Source of the DNA: Stagonosporopsis chrysanthemi
Taxonomy: Eukaryota; Ascomycota; Dothideomycetes; Pleosporales; Didymellaceae
Length of the DNA: 55,695 bases
NCBI GenBank assembly: GCA_022560025.1
Contig: JAFISE010000192.1
Span: 1 to 55,695, forward strand
Reading direction: 5' to 3'
The number at the start of each line of letters is the position of its first letter. Position 1 is the first letter of the stretch. The position numbers and the translations under genes are program-made. This document shows, piece by piece, positions 1 through 8,967 of this stretch. A model generated the notes under the pieces. It had not been told where the DNA came from. It saw only the letters and a list, made by a program, of their open reading frames with translations, and did not search any database.

Positions 1-209
1 CGCGCGACGGCCACACCGACGAGCGACGGCCCTATGCGCACGACCGGCGGCCAGGCGGCGGCGGTCCGGGGCCTGGCGGGCCCGGCGACTCGAGGGGGTT
101 TGCGAGGGAGCGGCGCGACGGGCGCACAAGGTCGCGTAGTCCGGACCGGAGGGGAGAGAGGGACAGAGATAACAGGGCGAGGAACGACGATATCTACAGA
201 CGGCGGTAG
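1..209 (+). CDS. 3' end of an RS/RG-rich protein, probably RNA-binding (5' truncated by window edge)
   Basis: An open frame enters at the left edge (codons begin at base 3) and stops at TAG 207-209. The 68 visible residues are almost all Arg, Gly, Asp, Ser and Pro, with a Pro-Gly run and an RSRSPDRR segment near the end. Tails like this are typical of fungal splicing and other RNA-binding proteins (the U1-70K or SR type), where they mediate protein-RNA and protein-protein contacts in the nucleus. No folded domain is visible, so the family cannot be named. The frame has no ATG and clearly continues upstream of the window. The purine-rich DNA after the stop fits a 3' UTR. Confidence 0.55.
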   Translation, partial: RDGHTDERRPYAHDRRPGGGGPGPGGPGDSRGFARERRDGRTRSRSPDRRGERDRDNRARNDDIYRRR

Positions 210-299
210 GACTGCCTGAACTATTGAATTGAGTCGTGGTGAGTCAGAGTCGGGTTGTGGGACGGCCAGGACGGCCAGGACGCGGAGGTGTGGGAAGGT

Positions 300-300
<1 letters not shown>

Positions 301-340
<40 letters not shown>
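301..340. repeat. (GA)n microsatellite
   Basis: An almost pure GA dinucleotide run lies about 90 bp after the RS-protein stop codon. It creates spurious Arg-Glu-rich reading frames that are not genes. Confidence 0.95.
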
Positions 341-341
<1 letters not shown>

Positions 342-438
342 CAGGGTAAAGGGAGGGGGGTTACGAGGACATGCAACTACGGCGCGGCGCCTGGGGCATC
401 TCTCATTACGGCAACGCGCGATACCCTCAGATTGGGCG

Positions 439-535
439 TTCTTCTTCTTCATCTTCTTCTTCTTCATCTTCTTCTTCTTCATCTTCTTCTTCTTCATCTT
501 CTTCTTCTTCATCTTCTTCTTCTTCATCTTCTTCT
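439..535. repeat. TTC-rich minisatellite with a 15-bp unit
   Basis: Roughly six copies of a 15-bp unit made of four TTC triplets and one ATC, highly regular. It reads as poly-Ser, poly-Phe or poly-Leu in the three forward frames, which explains the artificial reading frames here. Confidence 0.95.
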
Positions 536-865
536 CTTACTTACTTACAACCCCATTTCCCCTCCGGCTTTCACAAGGCAGGGCTAGGCAGCATTCTCAC
601 GGCGTTTTTTTTTCTCTCTTCCCAATGGCGCCAACATATCACAACACAAACACAACACCGGCGGCATAGCGCTGCACCTTTGTAGCGCGTACGTAGGCTA
701 GCCGTGTACGAATACTTGACGAAATATCTTCCCACCCCCTCCCCCCTCTCCGGGGTCTGGGCCTCTGGGCTGTGTACGTATATGTGTTTGCTTGTGTCTT
801 TCGTGGGCTTGTCCTTGTCTGTAAATACACGAGCGGCCGCTGCTTCGCGGATCGCCGCTGCCGCT

Positions 866-1545
866 GCCGCTGGAGGTTGCAGTGCAGTACCGGGTACGGT
901 CGTGCCAGGCACAGCTTGGCATGCTGTCTCGTTCACGCTACATGGAGATTGCGATTGGAGACTGCAGCCTCGCGAACAGCCCGCCGCCGCCGCTAGAGAA
1001 AGCAGTGCCTTCACCGGCCGGACTAACAGGTTAAGCGGCATTTTCTAAGCAGCTCGCTTGCGCTAGAGATTGCAGTGCGGACCGGTGCGGCGCAAGCTGA
1101 GTTCGTGCAGGGACAGCTTATGTTCCATCCCCACGCACCCTCGTCCGTGCTAGGGATTGCAGTGCTCGTGGCTTATGTACTGTGGATGCATGGTAGAAGA
1201 GCAAGCCACACTTCATCACCCTCTGCTCCTCGGTTGCGCTAGCCTTGGCGGCGGAGGTTTTGCGATCGGATTGTCAGCGCTACTGTAGAGGATGCACACC
1301 GTTATGCAACCACGTCTTGCACTGCAATCTCTAGCGCGGGTGAGGGGGCCTGGTCACGTGTGGGGAGTATTTCCTATACTATCTAGGCAAGAAGTCCCCG
1401 TCCGCGCTAGAGTTTGCAGTGCAAAGGGCTGGCAGCCTGGAGTAAAGGCTCGGGCCGGTCATGCATGTGCTTGTGCAAAAGCACCGGATCTATCCGTATC
1501 TCACCACTTCCCCTCCTCAATTACCTGCGCTAGTGCTTGCAGCGC
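866..1545. repeat. Array of seven dispersed copies of a 19-bp motif, GCGCTAGAGATTGCAGTGC
   Basis: Near-identical copies lie at 867-885, 990-1008, 1060-1078, 1147-1165, 1319-1337 (minus strand), 1404-1422 and 1527-1545. The core (GCTAG)-(4-5 variable)-(TTGCAGTGC) is well kept while the DNA between copies is unrelated. The ends form short inverted arms: GCGCT with AGCGC in the last copy, and GCGCT with AGTGC (a G-T wobble) in most others. Four neighbouring copies are spaced about 85-87 bp apart or twice that. The array lies between an RS-protein gene and an F-box-like gene, with no open reading frame of its own. Function is unknown. It could be a cluster of binding sites or a small dispersed palindrome. 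Confidence 0.75.
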
Positions 1546-2468
1546 ACTGCCACAATCTTCAACAAAGAGCTCGTCAGTCACGAGCTCAGCTCTTCACCTC
1601 GAGCTGCCCCGTCCCCGACATGTCGTGACACCTGTCGTACTCAGCCATGAACTCCCGCACAATGAGCGGACCTCTTTCCCTCTGCATCGACAGAACATGG
1701 CCCCTTTGGTGATCTACTCAGACAGGGTCTTTGAAGTCTTGGAATGGAGACACGAGAAGATGACCCATTTTGCGTAAAGCCAACGTGCTATAGGTTGGAG
1801 ATCAAGGCTATGGCACGTATGTTTAAGGCGAGGTTGGGCTTCAGGCCAACATAGGACTTTGTTGGTAGTGCTGATAAGCTTTACCGTTGGCTATGCCTAC
1901 TGGTAGGCTGGTTGAAACAATAAGGGCTTTACAGCTTTCCCTGCATGGTGTGGAATAAGTGACTGAATACTGCACGTGTAGGAGAGTTGGTGTGGGGTTT
2001 TAAAATATGCTGACCGGCCCTGTTCAACATGATGATAAGTTAATGGTATTGTTCTTCCGCAGGCTGCCTTAATGCACTGCAGATCTGTGCGTGTTCGCGT
2101 GAACTCAGGGCCGATTGCACGCAAAAGTGTGAAGCGTGCAAGGCTGGAGGTGAAGGTGAAGCTGCTTCGTGTGGCTTTATTGGCAGCATTGCGTATGTGG
2201 ACGCTTTGGCGAACGCAAGTCACAGCCGCGGGTCATTGGTGCTTGAAGTTTGCTTGTACAGGCTGACGACTGCAGTCTAGACGAATCTTGTAACGGCCAT
2301 GGCTCCGGACAGTCCAACGTGGTACAGCCAGAAAGGCCACCTTCCCCTGTGTGAATAAAGCCGAGCGGCCGTACACCGTAGAGCTTCCATCCACTACCCG
2401 CTCGCCAATCCGCCACTCTACATTAACCCGCCCCTGCGCCCAGATCAAACCCAATACACCAAATCACC

Positions 2469-3305
2469 CTACCCACAAACCCCAAACTCTAACGCCGCCC
2501 TCTTCCAAACAACCACCCCCTCCTCCATCACCTCCCTCTCCTCCTCCTGCGCAAACACAATCGCTCCACCCCTCACGCCCCTCAAACCCCTCGAATACTC
2601 CACCAACACCCCATACAGCTGACTCAGCTGGCTAGCTACGCTGCCCGTGTACAGCGGCGGCGTCGAGGCAGATTCCACCGCGGGACCGAGCGGGAGGCGG
2701 TTTGTGAACGGCCACGCTTTTGGCACGTCGATGATGAGGCGCACGCGAGGGAGCATGGAGGTGCCCATGAAGCCTGCGAAAGGGCAGGGGGGAGGGCGTT
2801 GGGAGAGGAGGAGGTGGGTTGTTTGGATGAGCCATTTTCTGATTTCTCGGGGGTAGAGTGGGGGAATCGGCCGTGAAGGGGTTGGTATGGTGATTTGTTT
2901 GGAATGTGGAGGTCTCGGATTGTCAAGAGCGTGGGCGTTGAGCGTGTCGAGTAAGGCACAGAGTAAGGTTTGTGTACTTAGTGCACTGGTGTAAAGACAG
3001 TCTGCGGCGATGGAGAGTCTGGGGGATGTGGTGAGGATTCGAAGCAGCTTGGGTGCGAGGAAGGGGAGGGACTCTGAGTGAATGAGGCGGTTTGTTGAGA
3101 TGATCTGAATGGGCAGAGTTCGGAGAGTGATGATGATGTGGAGTGGGGTATCGAATGCTGAGGCTGTCGTCTGTTTTTGTATTTGTAACCCGTTCTCCAG
3201 AGGCGACAGCTGGACGGTCTTGGTGGAGATGGTGAGGTTTTCGTAGACCATGAGGCGTAATTCCTTTGGTAGATCCAGGAACCGGAATGGTATTTGCTGA
3301 AGCAT
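2469..3305 (-). CDS. F-box-like fungal protein of unknown function
   Basis: A single-exon frame of 278 aa. It begins at ATG 3305-3303; the longer open frame to 3365 has only a TTG. Residues about 6-25 (FRFLDLPKELRLMVYENL) match the opening Leu-Pro-x-Glu-Leu-Arg motif of the very large fungal F-box/2EXR-like family. In that family this helix recruits Skp1, or is an F-box derivative of unknown function. No leucine-rich or WD repeats follow, so no substrate-binding domain can be named. The middle is rich in Pro and Thr. It stops at TAG 2469-2471. The neighbour on the same strand starts about 1.9 kb upstream. Assignment to the family is reasonable; a role in ubiquitin ligation is inference. Confidence 0.6.
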   Translation of the reverse strand: MLQQIPFRFLDLPKELRLMVYENLTISTKTVQLSPLENGLQIQKQTTASAFDTPLHIIITLRTLPIQIISTNRLIHSESLPFLAPKLLRILTTSPRLSIAADCLYTSALSTQTLLCALLDTLNAHALDNPRPPHSKQITIPTPSRPIPPLYPREIRKWLIQTTHLLLSQRPPPCPFAGFMGTSMLPRVRLIIDVPKAWPFTNRLPLGPAVESASTPPLYTGSVASQLSQLYGVLVEYSRGLRGVRGGAIVFAQEEEREVMEEGVVVWKRAALEFGVCG

Positions 3306-3711
3306 TGTTTCGGTGAGCTTCTTGATCGCAGATGGACTTGAAGTCACGAAACTGGGTCGCAACAAGGTTTATGGGATGTGCAACTTATGTGGTCAGCGAA
3401 AAACGGACTAACATCATGCGGCGCAGTCGTGTACGATAGCCGAGATTGAAGATGTGCTGCTTGGGCAAGGGATGACCTTATTCAGGTAAGGGCATTGCTC
3501 GCGGTCGTCCATTTAAAGGTAGATCATAGGAAGTAGTTGATGTTTCAAGCTACTGGAAGGACGAGGATTGTGCAGTCAGCCCTGTGTACATTCTTAAGGT
3601 CTTTTAAACTATTGATGATTTTAGAGAATACCAAGCATAGTTTCTTTTGCCTTTAATGCGAAACAATGGTCCGATCTGTGACACAGTGGCAGCAGAAGGG
3701 GTCTCCGGCGT
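3306..3711. other. Intergenic, probable promoter of the F-box-like gene
   Basis: About 400 bp separates the start of the F-box-like gene from the end of the next leftward gene. I see no defined element in it. Confidence 0.4.
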
Positions 3712-5217
3712 TCACGAAAGCTGGAATACGGGTTCATTGAGCGTCTGGCGCATGAACCCCTGATAGTTGTGGTGGATCTCATTGTAGTCGTACGCTGTCT
3801 CAGCAGGAGTGGTGTGGAACAACGTCGCCGAAGTCTGCACCATACAAGCCACCTCGCCAACACCTTCTTGCTCAGGACCCACGGTTCCACATACCACCAA
3901 AGCTCTTGCTTCCATTCCTTGAGCCTGTCTTTGGTCTCACGGGTCTTTCCATCCGTTGTAGCCGCTTGCAGCTCACATCTGCTTTGACCAGTATAAAACT
4001 CTGATCGAAGACATGCCCATTTGCATTACCACATCGCTCCAGAGCTGGCGCCAGCGCCAGCTCAACTCGTCTAGCTTTCACACTACGACCGTCGCCATAG
4101 CCGCTGCGACCGCCCTCACTGTCATCACTGTCGTCGTACACGTCTTCCATCTCGCTGTCGTAGAAACCGTAACCCCAAAACTGATTCGGCTTACCGCCAG
4201 TAAATGTGACAAAGCGGTAGTCGGCCAGCTGCCGCTTCATCTTGAGATCGAGAGCAACGGATGCAGAGACAATGGTGCTCAGCTGCTCTTTGCTATCACG
4301 CAGAGATCGAGTCGAATACGGTCGCAACTTACGCCGCATACGGCCGCAGAGTCGTGAGATACTCTTCAAGACAGGTGCAGCATCGAATGTCGGGCGCCAC
4401 TTGCCATCTTCTCGTGGTACAAGTAGATTGACCGTCATCGAACGCCACTGATGGTACTCCTCAGCCTGTGCTTCGTTTTTCACAGCTACGAACAGTCAGC
4501 TTTTGAAGTTTTGTATGAATGTTTGAGATCCAGACCTTTTCTTAGCGTATCATTGATGGGCCGAAGATTCTTGTCACCCAGCTTGCCCGCCCAAACGTAG
4601 CCACTGCCCTTCTGGAAATTGTTGAATATCTTCTTCTGCAGCGTCGACCAGATGTAGGCTTGCACAAGCAGTGGCCGATCATCTGGATGCTTGAGATACA
4701 CAGCGTAGTTGTCCGTCAGTCCACCGAACAAGTCCTTCGCCGCGTGAAAGTGCGGTCGCTTGCTTCGGGAGCTAGTCGGTCCACTGAAGTAGTCTTCGCT
4801 CCACACTCGTATCTCGTATCGCAAAGCCTGGAGTTCTTCAATCAGGCTCTTCTCTTCTGACTTGAATACCGCCGAGCCGCGAGCTGGGATACCGTTAGGC
4901 CCCATGCTCTTCCGCTGTAGCTCCTTCCTCAGGGCATCCCTTTCTCTTGTGACTTGGTAGAAACGTTGCACGAGGTCTTCTTGGCTACTTCCAGGCCTCA
5001 CCTCAGGACGAGATGGACTCTTTGGCGGCACCAGTGGGCTGCCATTTTTGCTGAATTGCACTGGACTCAGCTCAGACGAGCCCTCTGATGAGGTGTCCGC
5101 GCCGCGAGTAACCTTGACAGGCGGGGGCACATACTGTGTTCTCCGTTTCCGCCTTGGTATCAGCTCCTCCTCATCTGACCACTCTGCGTCTGCGTTTTCG
5201 AAGGGGTTGGGTTCCAT
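3712..5217 (-). CDS. Unknown fungal protein; 3' part changes reading frame
   Basis: The start is ATG 5217-5215 in a strong context (GACCATGG). The N-terminus is acidic then basic and disordered, followed by a helical region around residues 80-150 and a more ordered part to about 240. A 50-bp intron (4486-4535, GT-AG, CTGAC branch) joins exon 1 to exon 2 in frame. Exon 2 contains an Asp/Ser-rich loop and a segment near 3990-4030 that looks coding. Beyond it, protein-like sequence sits in a second frame (about 3880-3985, with a KDRLKEWKQELWWYVEPW stretch) and then in a third (3712-3880, ending at TGA 3712-3714). One alternative is a 70-bp intron with a GTGAGA donor, which would skip the middle segment. 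No known domain was recognised. It may be a pseudogene, carry two base-call errors, or have an unusual last intron. Confidence 0.55.
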
Positions 5218-6210
5218 GGTCGGCGACTGGAAAGAGGGGGGCGATTGTTCAGCAGGCAAGCCTTCAGCAGAGGGGCAGTGCAGTTTAAGCGATCGTAAGG
5301 TCGAAACGCGGACGTCTGTCAGCGTTGACTGTGTCAGCGCATTGTATATGAAGCCGCGCAGAGCATTTGCGCACCTGGAGATAGCGTCGTCATATCCACC
5401 CTTGTGCTCACATGTCCTATGTTCTATGTACGACTAAGAGCAATATGGTAGCGGTGAAGCTCCCTAGCACTCTCACGCCGTTACTGGGGTTCGAGATGTC
5501 AGCTCAGACGAGCTCTGCAGATAGGGAAGAGCTGCAAGCAGCCTTTGGGCGGGGCCCACGATGCGATCGACGGTTGGCGACGTGGGGATCGCGGGTTCGA
5601 GGAGCACTTCGACTAAACAATAACATAGTAGAAACAAGTTTGACCCAGCCTCATCACCCAGAGAAGCCATGGATGTGCTAGCTGCGGCGGTTATGCCTAG
5701 CCAGTCACATCAGCTTGAGGCGGGCGACGAGGTGTGCTGACGTGTGACAGGCGAGCGAGAGCTGCTGCAAGCTTGTGCCGACCATGCAGCCGGGCCTGTT
5801 TAGGAAAGGGCGCTCGGGTGTGCATCTTTAGCGTGCTCGTAGACCCGTGCCGCATTGGCCAAGGCTGTGACCATCACTTGTTTTGTTTCATGTCTGTGTG
5901 CCATCACGTTGCTTTCTCGCCGGCGCGCTGTCGTCTCGAGAGCTGCAGTTGCTATGCTTACCGTGTAATGTCTGTTGAATCCACGTACATATGCGCAAAC
6001 GAATATTCAACACAACTTCTCACAAATGGACATGCTTGAAAACAGCAGTTCAGATTGTTTGATACCGAGAGGATGAGCGAGCGACATTTTGGAGACTCAG
6101 TTCTTGTCCGAGACGAATCAGCTCCCATGTTGTTGGCTGGTTGTATTCACTGCAGTCTCTTTTGCCCAGCCATGTGTACAGACTCGGGAACTTCCGCTCT
6201 ACACGAGCAC
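5218..6210. other. Intergenic, nothing recognised
   Basis: About 1 kb between two leftward genes. Short frames only; a GGGTTCGAGG stretch near 5588 resembles a tRNA T-loop but has no pairing arm. Confidence 0.5.
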
Positions 6211-8041
6211 TTAAGCATTCAAGCTGATTACTGTCAGCACTGGGCGGAGTACGTACAAGACAACATGACTTACTTGATGTTGATGGTCTTGGCCTCGAGA
6301 TAGTTCATGAGGCCCGCACGACCACCTTCTCGTCCCAGGCCGGATTGCTTAGCACCGCCAAAAGGCACGTTCGGACTGAATACCTGTGCGGTGTTGATGT
6401 TGACATTACCAGCATCGAGATGCTTGGCAATGCGCAACGCGCGTGGGACCGACGCTGTGAAGATGCAAGCTGCGAAGAGGTCAGATTTCTAGATTTTCGG
6501 GGGCGGTTGACATCAGGGACTTACACGAGAGACCGAAGCTAGTGTCGTTTGCCAGCTTGATTGCTTCTTCTTCGGTCTTAAAGGTGCGGATGGTAAGGAC
6601 AGGACCAAAGATTTCTTCGCGGTAAATCTTCGCGTCGTCCTTCGGGTTCAGGAAGATGGTTGGTTGAACATACCATCCATTATCGCCATGCCTTGCACCT
6701 CCAGTCAGGAGCTCTGCTTCCTCCTTACCAATATCTAAGAAGCTCATGACACGCTCGAATTGTTTTCCATCTGCAAGAGGACCCAAAAACGTGTTGGGAT
6801 CTGAAGGCTGTCCCATAGCTTGAGCAAGTTGCTCGAAGCGGCCCTTGAGTTCCTGGATGAATTTCTCTGCAATATCTTCATGAACGAAGGTGCGGGATGC
6901 GGCAATGCAGGCTTGACCAGAGTTGAACAAGAAGTTTTGGCTGTGATGCTGCAGCGCAACCTCGAAGTTGGCGTCTGCGAAGATTAAACTGGGGGACTTG
7001 CCACCGAGTTCAAGAGTGACGCGTTTCAGATTGCTTGGAGCGATGTTAGGAATAGCTTTCTAATCATCTGGGGAAACGTACCTCTTGGCAGCTAGTTCCT
7101 GGACTTTCTTTCCGGCAAAGGCAGATCCAGTAAAGGAAATCTTGTTGACGTCCATGTGAGACGCCAGTGCTGCACCAACCTTACCGTCGCCAGTGACAAT
7201 ATTTACAACGCCAGGCGGGAAGCCGGCCTCCTTGATAAGTTGTCCAAGCTGCAGCATCCCTATGGGACTCTTCTCAGAGCCCTTGTAGATAAAGGTGCAT
7301 CCGGCAGCTAGAGCGGCGGCAACTTTGAAGGCAAAAAATATCCCCGAACCATTCCAAGCACCGATGCCAGCACATACACCGAGAGGGTCGTACTGAATGA
7401 TCTACGAGATCGTTAAAAGAGTCCAGCGGTGCTTTCCTTTGGACCACCTACCTTATACATGCCTTGTTCGTCTTCAGTCCAAGCCTCTCCGGGGAGCTTG
7501 TCTGTCCAGCCAGCATAGTATCTGAAGACCTTTCCAAACAAGTCGTAGACGAACTTTGCAATGTTGATAGGCTGGCCCATGCTCTTAGTCTCCCAAAGTG
7601 CAAGCTCTTCCGCGTGTTGGTCGCTCAGATCAGCGAACTTCAGCATAGCTTTGCTGCGCTGTGCCGGTGTCCATTTTGACCACTCGCCTTTGAATGCAGT
7701 ACGAGCGGCAGAGACGGCCTTGTCCACGTCTTCCTGTGATGCTACTTGGATACCATCCGCGACGAGGCTTTCATCATGCGGGTTGTAGATGCTCAGAGTT
7801 TCTCCAGATGTAGCATCGACGTACTGGTTGCATGTCAAAATAGCTTTATGAAGACTGATGGCCTGCTCACTTCGTTGTTGATGAATAGCTGCTTGTACAC
7901 CATCGTGGTCGTTGTATGGCTTGATTGGTAAGATTGTCAATGCAGAATCAGCCCGTAAATACAGGATGATTCCCCAGTACTCACACCTCGTGTATCGCCG
8001 CGCATTTATATAGCCATCTTGATCTTACCTGTGGAGCCCAT
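6211..8041 (-). CDS. Aldehyde dehydrogenase, NAD(P)+-dependent
   Basis: It oxidises an aldehyde to the carboxylic acid with NAD(P)+. Six exons are proposed, giving 496 aa, the usual length. Introns are 7892-8028, 7402-7451, 7034-7081 (CTAAC branch), 6470-6524 and 6224-6273. The catalytic Cys is about residue 300 in NSGQACIAASRTF, the general-base Glu about residue 266 in TLELGGK, and the cofactor loop is FTGSAFAGKK. The Asn of the PWN-type motif is present in AWNGSG. The first exon is only 13 nt (ATG 8041-8039); it is inferred because the long second exon has no usable ATG. The end is ambiguous. Read straight through, the frame stops at TAA 6270-6272; spliced at the perfect GTAAGT donor there, it stops at 6211-6213. 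The gene is divergent from a Zn2Cys6 regulator, which suggests local control. The substrate is unknown. Confidence 0.9.
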
Positions 8042-8967
8042 CGCGTCTGAATGCTGCACTGCCCCGCAGCTCCTGACAATTGTACATAGCCGGCCAACGT
8101 AGTTAGACCTTGTCAGCTTCTGAAGCTTACACCAATAAGACAATCTCATGACAAGAACCAAGAGATACATGCGTCTGATCGTCTCCACATCACACAAGTG
8201 TTGATGCGACATAAGCTGGCTTGACCTTGGCAGTCGTAGCACTGGGGTAAGCAGAACATGGGTCGCTGACGCGCGCGCATTTTAGGGTAAGACATGCTGG
8301 CGTCTCGCTCTCCTGATCCCCGTTTTGACCCTCTCAGATTTGGTCACCGCGTGAGATCCTATGCAAGTCGAAGTTTGTGGCCAGTGCTCAGTTATGAGGG
8401 TGTCATTGGGCCACCGGGAGATAGAACGCAGCGCTTTTATCTCCGACCCTCCGCACGCACAGAATCCGGGCGGATTTAATGCAAGCAAATTGCACTCGTT
8501 GCACTCGTTGCATAGCGAACTTTTGAGGGTAGTCTCCACTGGTATTCTGATGATCAAGGTTGTACACTAGTGGTGTACCCATCGCTCATCAGCCTCGCTT
8601 GATCATTGTCTACTGACGTAGGTGCTGCAGCATTAGATAACGCCAGGAGAGGTGTTAGTCAGCATATGTGAATGCTTGACGCTTGACTACGCACGGCAAG
8701 CTCCCCAAATAACGACGAAGGTAAAGGAGAGGTGCACAATGCTTCGGTGGAGCGACACTGAAGGTAAATACCGCAACTGACCTCGGGACTGAGCGAGAAG
8801 TGATCCACAGGAAAGATCGTGCCGGATGCAGCTCCGAGCTAGCGCCAAACTGGCAAGAGCCCCGCATGTGAATTTGAGCCTCTCCTTCGCTAACGTCTTT
8901 ACCAGAGACAACCACAAGAGCTCTTTTTGCGAATGACACATGATAAGAGGAGGGCTAACAGCAAGGG
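8042..8967. promoter_or_regulatory. Shared upstream region of the aldehyde dehydrogenase and the Zn2Cys6 regulator
   Basis: This 0.9-kb region lies between divergent starts. It contains an everted CCG-N2-CGG at 8466-8473, the type of paired triplet bound by zinc-cluster dimers, and directly after it a 9-bp direct repeat TGCACTCGT (8491-8512, two and a half copies). Either could be an operator; that is inference from position and sequence type only. Confidence 0.35.

Larger units (their letters stand above)
210..2468. other. Gene-free interval of 2.3 kb
   Basis: It contains the two microsatellites and the seven-copy motif array. The rest (about 1546-2468) shows only short frames without recognisable sequence. 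No tRNA or transposon was seen. Confidence 0.6.

Noticed and set aside
229..685. Frames encoding poly-Ser, poly-Phe and poly-Leu
   Set aside because: They are products of the GA and TTC microsatellites in different frames.
5580..5605. Possible tRNA T-loop (GGGTTCGAGG)
   Set aside because: The flanks do not form a T-stem and no acceptor or anticodon arms are present.
7034..7081. Suspected 22-bp intron or stop in the aldehyde dehydrogenase
   Set aside because: Using the acceptor after CTAAC gives a normal 48-bp intron and the expected AAKSNLKRVTLELGGK join.
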